Shown here: one piece after another, positions 1 to 9,085 of the stretch
How the letters are laid out: every line of letters begins with the position of its first letter
How positions within the stretch are numbered: position 1 is the stretch's first letter
NCBI GenBank assembly: GCA_916048095.2
Contig: OU696571.1
Location: 9,686,449 to 9,750,448 of the forward strand
DNA: 64,000 bases
DNA from: Sacculina carcini
Lineage: Eukaryota > Arthropoda > Thecostraca > Sacculinidae
Reading direction: 5' to 3'
Position numbers and translations under genes: made by a program
Notes under the pieces: model-generated
What the model was told of the DNA's origin: nothing
The model's database searches: none
What the model saw: the letters and a program-made list of their open reading frames with translations, nothing else

Positions 1-261
1 TGTGATACAAGCACTGTTGAACTTCGTTATGAATCTGGACTATCTAAAACATGTTGCAACATGTGCTGTTGCTGCTGCTGCTCTTTGTGCACTCTGCAAC
101 TGCTCTCGCTTGTGTGTGCACCATTTGTAACAAGCTGCAACATGTTGTAATGTGTACACGTTGATTTCATGTGCAGATAGGGTGGCGGTATGTCTGTGCG
201 CCAGTCTGCGGCTGCTCTTCTTGGCAAGATGTGTTCTTCTTACTGCCCTTCCCGTAGAAAG

Positions 262-462
262 ATGGTTCAAAATCATCTAGCAGATGAAGAGATCAGAAGG
301 ATTCTCGCAGAAGATAATGTTGATTACAGCAGTGAATCTGAGATGAAGGATGACAATTATATACCATCCTATGATGTCGGCGAAATAGATGAAATTCTTC
401 CAGCTATTGATATTTCTGATGAAGAAGATGATGATAGTCAGTGGTTGCCGTTTGCGATATAA
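262..462 (+). pseudogene. Possible piggyBac transposase N-terminal remnant
   Basis: A 67-codon open stretch begins at an ATG at 262 and ends at TAA 460-462. It is acidic: DEEIRRIL near the start, then runs of Asp/Glu and Ser before WLPF. Short acidic N-termini of this kind are common in piggyBac-family transposases, and a clear piggyBac catalytic fragment lies in the same orientation at 2580-2930, so I infer both come from one broken copy. No domain is diagnostic in this piece alone and it could be chance. The middle of the gene is absent; SINE, satellite and MITE sequences occupy the interval. Confidence 0.35.
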
Positions 463-944
463 ATGAGCGATAAACGATAAACAATACTTATCACTGAGCT
501 CAAACCTTTTGGCATTTATCCTTTAAAATTAAAGTTTTCTAAAATTATCGGTCATTCACTAACCGCTAGTCCCAAAAATGAGGAACGATATACGTTAAGT
601 TCAAAAGACTTTTGTAAAAATTAAAAAATGTACACGGCGGCAGTAGTCACAACAGCAAATCTGACGTTTTCAGACCAGTTCAAGCTGAGATTATATATAG
701 GGTAGATACTAGAGGGATCAACACTGGCTTGCAAGTGAATCCTGAAAAACCTCATGAGAGCTGCCAAGTGTGTGTGCGTAGCTGGTCAATTACATTATTA
801 TTCACAGCTGCAGTGCGCCAGTCTCGCTGGAGTTCTTGAGCTAGGAGGGTGTGTGCCGCTCTCTCCCATGCGCCTTGACCCACCCCAACCATGGCCCCTC
901 CGTGTTGAAGCATGTGGCCTCTGCCCTTGAAGAAGTCATCAATG
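463..944. other. Intergenic sequence, no gene seen
   Basis: This is AT-rich for the first 250 bases and more balanced afterwards. No convincing coding frame, tRNA or terminal repeat is visible. The right part adjoins the tail of the SINE at 945-1289. Confidence 0.4.
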
Positions 945-1289
945 AGAGCTAAAATATAAAGGTTGAATGCCTAAGTGGCAGCTGCTACACGGGAAGAAGC
1001 CGAAGCTTATGAACACACAGGCGTGCCCCGTGCAGATCGCTGCCACCACAGAACCGACCCTCTCCACGCTATGGCGCCACAAGGACGTAAGACGTATCAG
1101 AGAGGGCCACCTCCCCATAATGCATGGCACATCTCATGACTGATATCTGGTACCATCATTTTTCTGCTGAGTGGACAGGGGCTGTGGGATTGTAGAATTC
1201 GCCCAATGAACTTCTGATCCGCCGGGTTTCGAACCACGGACCTCCCGCTTGTGAGGTGAGTGTGTTAACAACTGCACCACGGAGTCCAC
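945..1289 (-). repeat. tRNA-Val-derived SINE
   Basis: Read on the minus strand, 1289 to 1215 resembles a tRNA-Val(CAC): a box A-like TGGTGCAGTTG, an anticodon-loop region CCTCACAAGC, and a perfect box B GGTTCGAAACC. The acceptor arms do not pair, so this is a SINE head or a tRNA pseudogene rather than a working tRNA. The 270 bases that follow (1214 to 945) are non-coding and would be the SINE body, ending near a T/A-rich stretch. The tRNA origin is well supported; the 3' boundary is a guess. Confidence 0.55.
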
Positions 1290-1894
1290 AGGTTCATCAG
1301 GAAGATTGTCACCTCCATCACATCCACACCGGACTGTGATGGATCCAGAGTGTTATTTCTTTTGACCTCTTTTAGTGAACCTCTGGGTTATGAGGAGTTG
1401 GGAGAAACATTATTTGAGGGGATTCAGCTTTCTGAGCCCCCCTCTGGGTCCACCAGTGACACCTGAGCCTCTCCCTTCCAGCCAGAAGCAGGACATGGTG
1501 ACAGAAAAGCCTGAATAAGCCAGTGACAACCCATTTGCCCTCCTGGAGAGTCCCACAGTCACGGAGGAAGGTAGGCCCTACATTGAGGAGCTGATCAAGA
1601 AGGGGGCGGACACCTGGGACAGGAGCAGGGTGGTAGAGGTGATATCCTCAGGCTCAAACGTGCATGCATGACCAGCGACAGGCTTATGAAGATGGTCTTC
1701 ACCAAGGGAAACATGCAGCTCCTGGATGCTGTCTTGAGGAGGGAGAGGAGGGAGGGAGTGTCTGAGTCAGAGATACTAATGTGGAATGGAACTTGTAGGC
1801 CATAGACTGGTTCCAGTGACAGTTTTTTTTGCTTAGTTTATGTAGTATGGAAAACACAGTTTCACAAAAACAGAAACAAGATGTATAAAAAGAC
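1290..1894. other. No recognised gene
   Basis: A short frame around 1560-1665 reads EEGRPYIEELIKKGADTWDR before a stop, but I do not recognise it. It may be decayed coding sequence. Nothing else in the stretch supports a feature. Confidence 0.3.
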
Positions 1895-1932
1895 AGGCGC
1901 GCGTGTGGGACAGCGATGTCCCACGCGCGCCT
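1895..1932. repeat. GC-rich foldback, LTR-like sequence
   Basis: Inverted repeat with arms 1895-1912 and 1917-1932 and a 4-nt loop (GCGA). The arms pair except for a 2-nt bulge. A closely related hairpin, with the same TGTGGGACA/TGTCCCACA core, sits at 16282-16317 in the opposite relative orientation, just before a Gypsy gag start. I infer that the region around 1830-2110 is a minus-strand LTR fragment of the same family; no gag follows here. Confidence 0.45.
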
Positions 1933-2151
1933 ACAAGAACACACATGTTGTTGGGAGTGTTGGCTGGAAAACATTTAGCGAAAAATATTATCACAGTGGC
2001 AACTTTGATGTTAAAATGTTTATTGCGTGTTGGGTTTGTGTGTGTGTGAAATGTATGTAGCTGTGATTGATGGAAGTGTGGTTTGTTGTTGAATAGATTA
2101 GTTTTGATTTTGAATTTTGTATTTCCTACCACCTACACCAAAATGTCAACA

Positions 2152-2304
2152 ATTACTTCAAGAGATTTTTGAGAGATTCATTACTTCAAGAGATTTTTGA
2201 GAGATTCATTACTTTAATAGATTTTTGAGAGATTCATTACTTCAAGAGATGTTTGAGAGATTAATTACTTCAAGAAATTTTTGAGAGATTCATTACTACA
2301 AGAG
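2152..2304 (+). repeat. 28-bp tandem repeat, about 5.5 copies
   Basis: The unit begins ATTACTTCAAGAGATTTTTG and has a period of 28 bp. Copies differ by one to three substitutions. The array lies directly left of the hAT-like MITE. Confidence 0.9.
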
Positions 2305-2321
2305 TCTTTGTGGCTATATCC

Positions 2322-2577
2322 CAGAGCCGTAGCAACGGCCCCCCGTACCCCCCGGCCGGGGGGCCCCGAGTGTTGAGGCCCCCCGTCCGTGTGCGTCTGT
2401 GTATCGGTCGCTTACTTATTTAATTTGTATATTCTTTACCTTTTTGCTAAGATATTTTACCTATGCTTGTATTTTGAGTTTATGTCTAATAAATACATTC
2501 ATTATTTGGTGCTTTATTTATAATGGGGGCCCCAAGTGTTGCCTTCGGGGTGCCCATAAGTGCTCGTGACGGCTCTG
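2322..2577. mobile_element. hAT-like MITE (256 bp)
   Basis: The ends are inverted: CAGAGCCGTAGC on the left and, read inward from the right, CAGAGCCGTCACG. The inside is non-coding, with a strongly palindromic G/C run near 2339-2385 and AT-rich middle. CAGAG-type termini are typical of hAT elements. The flanking 8-mers (CTATATCC and TTATCACC) share 5 of 8 bases and may be a decayed 8-bp target duplication. It separates the pieces of the piggyBac remnant. Confidence 0.6.
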
Positions 2578-2579
2578 TT

Positions 2580-2930
2580 ATCACCACAAAGGTATTTGAC
2601 ATGTGGAACAGCACATTGCATGATGCCTTTATCCCAGGTGCCAACTTGAATGTTGATGAACAAATACTAACATTTTGAGGCAGGTATCCTTTCCGTCAAT
2701 ACATCCCATCGAAGCCTGGAAAGTATGCAATCAAACTTTGGATTATTTGTGACAGTCAAACAAGCTATGCATTGAAATTTGACATTTACAAAGGTAAAGA
2801 GCAAAGTGAACAAAGACCTACACACCTGGGAACTATTGTTGTTCTCAACATATCGGATGCTTACAAAAACAGCGGTGAAATATCACCTGCTACAACTTTC
2901 TATGAAAAAATTCCAATAAATGGAACATAA
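2580..2930 (+). pseudogene. piggyBac transposase catalytic-core remnant
   Basis: The frame from 2580 to TAA 2928-2930 shows hallmarks of the piggyBac DDE domain: VDEQ with the first catalytic Asp, then GRYPFRQYIPSKPGKYAIKLW and a DSQTSY block. One in-frame stop interrupts the sequence after VDEQILTF, where the family normally has Arg-Gly. The fragment stops shortly before the left LTR of Gyp1 and no continuation is seen beyond Gyp1's right LTR, so the later catalytic Asp residues are missing. It is a dead copy; the family assignment is firm. Confidence 0.85.
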
Positions 2931-2948
2931 AAATGGCATACAACATAC

Positions 2949-3104
2949 TGTGGCCACCTGTGCGAGTGGCGCCTTGGTGGTGTGATCATAGGCTTCGCCC
3001 ACCACTAGCGCCTCTGTGCGTGCGTGTGTGTGTGGGTTTTGCGTGTGTGCGTGACAATACACCAGTCTCTTGTATCGTTCTGTGTAGTGAGCAGCGCTTC
3101 TACA
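2949..3104 (+). repeat. Gyp1 5' LTR
   Basis: 156-bp direct repeat of 7225-7382 with TG...CA ends. It contains a (TG)n-rich middle. The target duplication ATAC precedes it. Confidence 0.93.
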
Positions 3105-3105
3105 G

Positions 3106-3116
3106 TGGTGACCCCG
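3106..3116 (+). promoter_or_regulatory. Gyp1 primer binding site (tRNA-Trp type)
   Basis: TGGTGACCCCG starts two bases after the LTR and is complementary to the 3' end of animal tRNA-Trp including CCA. The same site occurs in Gyp4 at 21225. Confidence 0.8.
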
Positions 3117-3134
3117 TTTGTTTGCGTTCCTAAA

Positions 3135-3917
3135 ATGGAAGGCACGCCAATGCAGTGTTCGTTCGGTACTCGGGTTGAATTACCTACCTTCGATCCCATC
3201 GATGTGGATACATGGCTTGCCATGTGTGACAATTTGATGACGGATGCAGGCATCACAGTCCAGAGCACCATGCTGAGGAAAGTATTAGCCAAACTGCCAG
3301 CATCACACTTTCGCCTGGTTATGGATTTGGCTACAGCAAGTCCTCTACCTGCTGACTGCTACTCACAGCTGCGTGCACGACTGAAGCAGCGTCTCCATCT
3401 CAGCCCCGCAGAGCGGCTAAGACGACTCAACAGTTTGCCAGCTGAATTGGGCTCACGTAGACCCTCAGATCTTTATAGCGACATAGAAGCTCTGTATCCA
3501 AACGACGCAGGACACGAAATAATCATCGAGACCTTTCTGTCGCGTCTGCCGTCGCCCTTGCAATTGCTGTGCCGCGATTGGCTTCAAAAGATGACTCTCC
3601 TGGAAGTAGCCGTCAAAGCAGACGCTTATCATCGGCCATTGCACTCCGTCGCGACAGTTCGCCACGAATCGGAGTGCGAAGAGGATGACGCAGTTGTTTT
3701 GTCCACACAACGTGCTCCAGGTCTTCCCGTGGTTGTGTCTCATCGTGGTCGGCGACAAGCAGCGTCTGATCGTGCCTCACAACACATGTCAACGAGCGAT
3801 TATGTCAATCACTGGTGCAAGTACCACCGGCAGTGGGGACCAACCGCCCGCAGATGCACAGCTCCTTGCACATTCAAATCAGACTTCCAGGGAAACGCAT
3901 CCCGCAGTCGACAGTAA
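3135..3917 (+). CDS. gag: Gyp1 Gag
   Basis: Gag is the structural protein that packages element RNA into cytoplasmic virus-like particles. The 260-codon frame starts at the first ATG after the primer site (3135) and ends at TAA 3915-3917. The capsid-like middle is helical in character. Near the C-terminus (about residues 226-244) is a CX2HX9CX3C box, CKYHRQWGPTARRCTAPC, the unusual zinc-binding pattern described for CsRn1-clade Gag. Pol follows in the -1 frame and overlaps the end of gag. The last codons include the slippery site GGA-AAC, and the gag stop lies inside the predicted pseudoknot. No internal stops are seen. Confidence 0.88.
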   Translation: MEGTPMQCSFGTRVELPTFDPIDVDTWLAMCDNLMTDAGITVQSTMLRKVLAKLPASHFRLVMDLATASPLPADCYSQLRARLKQRLHLSPAERLRRLNSLPAELGSRRPSDLYSDIEALYPNDAGHEIIIETFLSRLPSPLQLLCRDWLQKMTLLEVAVKADAYHRPLHSVATVRHESECEEDDAVVLSTQRAPGLPVVVSHRGRRQAASDRASQHMSTSDYVNHWCKYHRQWGPTARRCTAPCTFKSDFQGNASRSRQ

Positions 3918-3949
3918 TGGCAGTTGTCGGTTGCAATTCCGAATGCCAT
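3890..3949 (+). promoter_or_regulatory. Gyp1 -1 frameshift signal: heptamer plus pseudoknot
   Basis: The heptamer GGGAAAC (3890-3896) is phased G-GGA-AAC in the gag frame, the canonical X-XXY-YYZ layout. After a 7-nt spacer comes an 11-bp stem with three G-U pairs (3904-3914 with 3924-3934). Loop bases 3917-3922 (ATGGCA) pair with 3944-3949 (TGCCAT), giving a 6-bp second stem. The connecting loops are 2 and 9 nt, which fits an H-type pseudoknot. A -1 slip leads straight into the pol frame at 3896. Function is inferred, not shown. Confidence 0.8.
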
Positions 3950-6900
3950 CTGCTTCACGTTGTCGATCGCAGTAGACGCCAGTATCTGGTAGATAGTGGC
4001 AGCGAGGTTTCGCTGATACCCGCTGGCAATCAGCAGAAAATCGCTGTAGCACTCAAGAAACCAATTCTGCGTTCCGCTAATGGTACGGTAATAAGTGTGT
4101 ACCAGAACGACCCATCCCTTGAAGTCGACCTTGGCCTCGGCAGAGTATACAAATTCCTGTTCTTGGTGGCAGCAGTTCCAGCGCCTATTTTGGGGGCCGA
4201 CTTCCTAAGAGAGTTCGGCCTTGTTGTCGATATGCGCAACAGATGTTTGACAGACAGTGTCACTTACCTGTCGGCACACAGCGGTGGTACAACAGAGCTG
4301 CCTCACCCTGTGTTAGCGCACATAAACAAGACACAGGGTTCACGCTGCGACGGGGCAGGATTCGGTGTTATACGCTCGTCAACCGAGTTCCAGCGTGTTT
4401 GTGTTCCGCCGAAAGGATTCCCTGCAATAAATATTCCTGGAGTCGAACATAAAATTGTCACCAGAGGTGCGCCTGTTCACGCTCGTCCTCGTCGCCTGAT
4501 GCCCGGCAAATTGACTGCGGCGAAGCGCGAACTGGACGAATTGTTGGAACGCGGTATATTCGTACCTTCATCGTCTCCGTGGTCCAGTCCAATTCATTTG
4601 GTGCAGAAAGATGGCGGCAAGACGTACAGAATGGTTGGTTGTTACGAGCGTCTCAACGCCATGACAACCCCCGACAGATATCCGATACCTCACTTGCAGA
4701 CTTTTGCTGATCTACTCGACGGAGCCACCATCTTCAGCACACTAGACCTCGCACGGGCATTTGCACAGATACCAGTTGCCGCTGAGGATCAACCCAAAAC
4801 CGCTATCACGACACCTTTCGGCCTCTTTCAATACACGAGGATGCCGTTTGGTTTGTGTAATGCGGCACAGACCTTCCAGCGTGTGATCGACTCGGTGCTG
4901 AGAGGCATGCTACGTGTATACGCGTATATCGACGATATACTCGTATACTCACCCGACGAAGAGACTCATCACAAGGATCTGCGAGAGCTGGTGAAACGTC
5001 TCTCTGCTGCAGGTCTTGTGGTTAAACCGGAAAAGTGCAGATTTGGCCTCCCGACCGTGCGTTTTCTCGGTCTTGAAGTGTCATCGAGTGGAATTTCTCC
5101 TCTGTCAGACCGAGTGAGTGATCTCTGCACGTCTCGCCAACCCCAGGATGCCAAGGAATGTCGCCGCTTTATAGGAATGATTAACTTCTTCCATCGCTTC
5201 ATTCCTAATCTGGCGGTAACTCTTCGACCTTTTCACGCCGTCGTGCGAGGCTCCAATCGACAGTTACAGTGGGGCCCGGATCAGTCGAGAGCCTTCAACA
5301 GGGCAAAATCCGCCCTTGCTTCAGCCACGCGTCTTTCCTACCCACAGCAATTCGCTCCAACACAGCTTGTCACAGACGCTTCAGACGTCGCTGTTGGTGC
5401 AGTGGTGCAGCAGTGTCAACATGGTACTTGGGTGCCTCTGGCGTACCACTCTCGTGTGCTGTCTCCTGCGGAAGCGAAGTGGAGTACAGGGGACAAGGAA
5501 CTTTTTGCAATTTTCAGTGCGATCAAACGGTTCCGACACCTGCTCGAAGGGCGACCAGATTTGCGTGTGCTGACTGATCATAAACCTCTAACGTACACAT
5601 TCACCAGCACCACCGAGAGGTCACTTCGCGTTCAGCGGCAACTCGCATTCATCAGCGAGTTCACAACAGACATTCAACATCTGCCCGGTGTTGAAAATAC
5701 AGCGGCCGACTACCTGAGTAGATCAGCCCACGAACCTGAGCGAATAAATGCAGTCAGTACCACCATTACTACCTGCCCCGGCCAGCAGAGCATTGATTTA
5801 TTGAGACTAGCTCTTTCTCAGGCAGATGACTCCGAAGTGTCTAACCTGTTTATGAGTCCTTCTCCTCGCGTCGAGCGTCGACAGGTGGATGACGTACCGT
5901 CTGGCATACTCGTCTCTACTTCCACCGGCGTGGACCGTCCACTCGTTCCAGAGTGTCTGCAGCGCGAGGTCTTCGACTCGATTCACAGATTGAGTCATCC
6001 GAGTGCACGTGCAACACGTAGACTCGTATCCGAGAGGTATGTGTTCTCGCGGCTTTCTTCGAAAGTGGCGGCATGGGCTAAATGTTGCGTCGAGTGCCAG
6101 CGTTGCAAGGTCATTCAACATCAGCGCACACCTCTGAGTCCACCAGCACTGCCGACTACCCGGTTCGAGGCTTTACACGTGGATATTGTCGGACCACTAC
6201 CGGAGGTCAACGGTTACAAATATCTTTTCACGATAATAGATAGATATACGAGGTACCCGGAAGCCGTTCCATTGTTGGATATTACCTCCTCTAGCTGCGC
6301 CAAGGCCTTGCTAGAGTGGGTCGCAGGTTTCGGTCTTTGCCTGCACATCACTTCCGACAGAGGCACTCAGTTTGTCTCCGATCTGTGGAAGGAGTTGTGG
6401 TCAATTATGGGAGTCAAGCTGAGGACCACATGTGCCTACATGCCGCAGCAGAACGGGATCATCGAGAGGGTGCATCGGCAACTGAAAGCGTTACTCATGG
6501 CTGCCTTGAGTGATTATTCTGACTGGCCGTCCGCTCTGCCGATTGTGATGATGGGTCTTCGAGCAACGCATAAACCTGACTTGGGCTCTTCATCAGCTGA
6601 GCTGGTGTTTGGAGAACCAATGCGATTGCCAGGGCAGTTTTTCTCCCCGGCAGTGCCGCAGCCGGCTACTGAGACGGTCCGTCGCTTGACCACCGCCATG
6701 TCGCGTCTGCGTCCAGTGCCCACCACGTGGCATGGCCGTTACGAACAACAACGACCATTTGTTTCGCCGGACATGTCTACAGCGACTCATGTTTTCGTAA
6801 GAGTGGATGCACACCGACCATCGCTGACACCGCCGTACCAGGGTCCTTACGCCGTCATAAACCGGGGCCGCAAAGCGTACGTGCTGGACCGCGGCTGTCG

Positions 6901-7084
6901 TCACGAGACAGTTTCAGTGGACAGACTGAAGCCGACGTTCCTGGAGAGGGACGACTGCACGTCACCCCCTCCACGCCCACCGGCTCCTGTAGTTACTCCT
7001 GCTGCTACCGTTCAAGACCGCCCGACCAGGGTCGTCTGGTCTCGCCGTAGCAGACCTATACGACCACCTGCTCGTTTCACGTAA
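3896..7084 (+). CDS. pol: Gyp1 Pol: protease, RT, RNase H, integrase
   Basis: This is an uninterrupted -1 frame of 1062 codons counted from the slip point, ending TAA 7082-7084. In order: aspartic protease with DSGSEVSLIP (about residue 33); reverse transcriptase with LDLARAF and YIDD (about 345); RNase H with TDASD (about 493); integrase zinc finger (H..H..CVEC); and an integrase core whose three acidic residues fall near 763, 821 and 857, with exactly 35 residues between the second and third. The RT has GCY where related copies have GDY. The C-terminus ends SRPIRPPARFT. With no stops or frameshifts other than the programmed one, the enzyme set looks complete and may be active. Confidence 0.92.
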   Translation, partial: RIPQSTVMAVVGCNSECHLLHVVDRSRRQYLVDSGSEVSLIPAGNQQKIAVALKKPILRSANGTVISVYQNDPSLEVDLGLGRVYKFLFLVAAVPAPILGADFLREFGLVVDMRNRCLTDSVTYLSAHSGGTTELPHPVLAHINKTQGSRCDGAGFGVIRSSTEFQRVCVPPKGFPAINIPGVEHKIVTRGAPVHARPRRLMPGKLTAAKRELDELLERGIFVPSSSPWSSPIHLVQKDGGKTYRMVGCYERLNAMTTPDRYPIPHLQTFADLLDGATIFSTLDLARAFAQIPVAAEDQPKTAITTPFGLFQYTRMPFGLCNAAQTFQRVIDSVLRGMLRVYAYIDDILVYSPDEETHHKDLRELVKRLSAAGLVVKPEKCRFGLPTVRFLGLEVSSSGISPLSDRVSDLCTSRQPQDAKECRRFIGMINFFHRFIPNLAVTLRPFHAVVRGSNRQLQWGPDQSRAFNRAKSALASATRLSYPQQFAPTQLVTDASDVAVGAVVQQCQHGTWVPLAYHSRVLSPAEAKWSTGDKELFAIFSAIKRFRHLLEGRPDLRVLTDHKPLTYTFTSTTERSLRVQRQLAFISEFTTDIQHLPGVENTAADYLSRSAHEPERINAVSTTITTCPGQQSIDLLRLALSQADDSEVSNLFMSPSPRVERRQVDDVPSGILVSTSTGVDRPLVPECLQREVFDSIHRLSHPSARATRRLVSERYVFSRLSSKVAAWAKCCVECQRCKVIQHQRTPLSPPALPTTRFEALHVDIVGPLPEVNGYKYLFTIIDRYTRYPEAVPLLDITSSSCAKALLEWVAGFGLCLHITSDRGTQFVSDLWKELWSIMGVKLRTTCAYMPQQNGIIERVHRQLKALLMAALSDYSDWPSALPIVMMGLRATHKPDLGSSSAELVFGEPMRLPGQFFSPAVPQPATETVRRLTTAMSRLRPVPTTWHGRYEQQRPFVSPDMSTATHVFVRVDAHRPSLTPPYQGPYAVINRGRKAYVLDRGCRHETVSVDRLKPTFLERDDCTSPPPRPPAPVVTPAATVQDRPTRVVWSRRSRPIRPPARFT

Positions 7085-7214
7085 TTTTTTTGCTGATTAG
7101 GCATTACTGTGTACTATTGGCTTAGGTAGATCTTTCATATTGTTATTATCGTCCTCATTATCGTGTATGCGTTTTACAACCTTTGTATTTTCAGTATATC
7201 GGTGCCCGGCACCT

Positions 7215-7224
7215 GGGGGGAAGC
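7215..7224 (+). promoter_or_regulatory. Gyp1 polypurine tract
   Basis: GGGGGGAAGC lies directly before the 3' LTR, where plus-strand DNA synthesis would be primed. Confidence 0.85.
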
Positions 7225-7382
7225 TGTGGCCACCTGTGCGAGTGGCGCCTTGGTGGTGTGATCATAGGCTCCGCCCACCACTAGCGCCTCTGTACGTGCG
7301 TGTGTGTGTGTGGGTTTTGTGTGTGTGCGTGACAATACACGAGTCTCTTGTATCGTTCTGTGTAGTGAGCAGCGCTTCTACA
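7225..7382 (+). repeat. Gyp1 3' LTR
   Basis: 158-bp partner of 2949-3104, followed by the target duplication ATAC at 7383-7386. It ends 240 bases before the sulfotransferase exon at 7623. Confidence 0.93.
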
Positions 7383-7622
7383 ATACAAATGAATGTATTT
7401 TAATAAAAGGAAGATTTAATTTTGTCTTTAACCTATATGCTCTCAGTAAAAATAATAATATATGTTTGCAACAAAAACAGAGAGCGGGCCTAAAAGCCCC
7501 GGTTGGTCTACAACGCTATGTATTTTTGCTTGTATTTCCAGAGTTAATCAAACATATTCACAAGGCATATAATGTATCGTGTATGTGTTGGGTTTATGTT
7601 TGTATGTTTTTGCCTGAGTTAG

Positions 7623-7765
7623 GTGGTTCACTTGGTGCGCGATCCTCGTGCCATTTTGTCGTCGAGGGCCGCTTTGGGGCGACCTCTGGCGGCAAAGGAG
7701 CTGTGTGCCCATATTGAAGCCGACATGAGAGCCACGTCTCTGTTGCGCCTCAATGAGCCACACAG
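7623..7765 (+). CDS. Carbohydrate sulfotransferase, penultimate exon
   Basis: Golgi sulfotransferases of the CHST1/CHST3 group move sulfate from PAPS to sugars of glycans. This 143-nt exon encodes the start of the 3'-phosphate-binding block, VHLVRDPRAILSSR, the family's PAPS-contacting motif, then helix residues through NEPH. The boundaries follow from splice signals: an in-frame TAG whose last two bases are the acceptor AG (7621-7622), and donor GT at 7766-7767. The exon ends after two bases of a codon, and the next exon at 17292 supplies the third (AG|G, Arg), keeping the frame. Upstream exons, with the membrane anchor and 5'-phosphosulfate loop, are not found in the window. Confidence 0.85.
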
Positions 7766-8114
7766 GTTCGTGCAATCAACCAAGAGCCGTGCAGCTGCTG
7801 GTGATATTGTGTTGGTCGTTTGTAAAAGACGGTTTAGAGTCTAAACAGTCTAAACTTTAGACAAACTATTATCTGATGTAGCTTAACGATGAATTCAACG
7901 ATGAATAAAAACAATGAATTCAACAGCAAACAGCACCAAACGCAGCACAAGAATACACAGTCTCGGAAGGATTCACAGAAAATAACACTTACTGATAACT
8001 CGTCTCACAACACCCACACCGTATCACCGCCCTCACCACACTCCCGCTATGCATGCAGATGCCAACATACATACACACACACATGTTCAGACGCGGCAGT
8101 TACATCTGCATTCC

Positions 8115-8595
8115 ACTACGCATACAATTTACTCACACCCTCTTGATCTCCAAGATCATACGACTGATGAGTCACCAGCGTCGTCATGTACACTACATAA
8201 CCGTTAAACCTGGACGGCATGCGCACCTGCCTTCTTGTTCTTCTTGTTTTCCCTTCGTCAGCAGGAACTTCCTCCGCCCTGGAAGGTGACACCTCTCTGC
8301 AGACCTCCAGCGGCAGCTGCCCGTCGTATTCTTTGGATTCTTTTATTTATCGGGCCCGTCGCTCACTCGCACTGGTCTCACGTGGCCTGAAATCACTAGC
8401 ATGTAGGTTGAGAGCATTGTATTCAGCCACAAGATCTGAAACAACCCTGAATAGTACTCCTTCTTCAATCACTGGGTCACAATACTCCCCCGGCCACCGG
8501 ACCCAGACAGGTTCGCCATTTTGAACCTGCTTGCGGTGGCAACACTTGCGTGCTGGGCTGGTTCTTCATCGGTCACTCTTACGGTGACAGCAGGA
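8115..8595 (-). pseudogene. Gypsy-type pol C-terminal remnant
   Basis: Read on the minus strand, a frame with stops includes GEPVWVRWPGEY and, further on, RTRRQVRMPSRFNGYVV. The latter resembles the RxxRxxxxPxRFxGYV tail that closes many Gypsy Pol proteins after the integrase. No catalytic domain is present. A gag remnant in the same orientation lies at 9086-9790. They could derive from one element, although pol is on the expected downstream side with its core missing. Confidence 0.4.
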
Positions 8596-8699
8596 CCACA
8601 GGCCCACAGGCCGGACCACAGGCCGTCTATTGGTATATTCCAACTTCAACGGGGATATATTTTATAGCATGACGGCTTCAAGTACACAACATCGTTTCC

Positions 8700-8805
8700 T
8701 GGATGCAACGTATGCCCCACACGCAGACGACAGAGCGCCACCTCCTCTGACCTCTTCCGGCGATTCAATGTCCGATTTCGGGCTCCACCGCTTTCAGTTT
8801 ATTAG
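8700..8805 (-). pseudogene. LINE-I 3' ORF2 scrap
   Basis: The minus strand here matches 58740-58815 of the LINE-I copy further right: the same GGAAGAGGTC...GGCGCTCTGTCGTCTGCGTGTGGG string with a few changes. It is too short to be functional and has no visible boundaries. Confidence 0.7.
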
Positions 8806-9085
8806 GCCCACATTCGTCCCAGGAGAGCTGCCAACGAGAACGGATAAAACGATGGATGATAGGATAAAAGTCAAAATACTGCAATCACCGTCATGCTGTG
8901 ACGTACCGATTCACCAACGCCCTGGTCCACGTCAACAGACACGACTCAACACACATGGACACCGCCCCCCACTCCTCTTAGCTTTGATGGATGCCTTTCT
9001 TCCTTCATTAGCGACCCAGCTAGACCCAATTAAGAAACTGAAGTCTGCTCGAGCACCGACGCCGATGCGCCAGAATCCACCATTG

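Larger units (their letters stand above)
2949..7382 (+). mobile_element. Gyp1: near-intact Ty3/Gypsy element (CsRn1-like)
   Basis: Both LTRs (156 and 158 bp) start TGTGGCC and end CTACA. They differ by four substitutions and one 2-bp indel when aligned by eye, about 97% identity. A 4-bp target duplication ATAC flanks the element (2945-2948 and 7383-7386). Inside are a primer site matching the 3' end of tRNA-Trp, gag, a -1 frameshift signal, a full-length pol and a polypurine tract. The Gag CX2HX9CX3C box and the tRNA-Trp primer are reported traits of the CsRn1 clade. It lies upstream of the sulfotransferase exon at 7623. Coding capacity and LTR similarity suggest recent insertion. Confidence 0.92.

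Noticed and set aside
1207-1289. Functional tRNA-Val gene
   Set aside because: The acceptor strands do not pair and a long non-tRNA body follows, so a SINE is the better reading.
1560-1665. Possible host exon (RPYIEELIKKGADTWDR)
   Set aside because: Too short, followed by stops, no splice signals that fit, and no recognised family.
2152-2304. CRISPR-like array
   Set aside because: The 28-bp units are directly adjacent without unique spacers, and the window is eukaryotic.
3024-3134. Upstream extension of Gyp1 Gag
   Set aside because: The frame is open but consists of translated LTR and primer site; the first ATG after the leader is at 3135.
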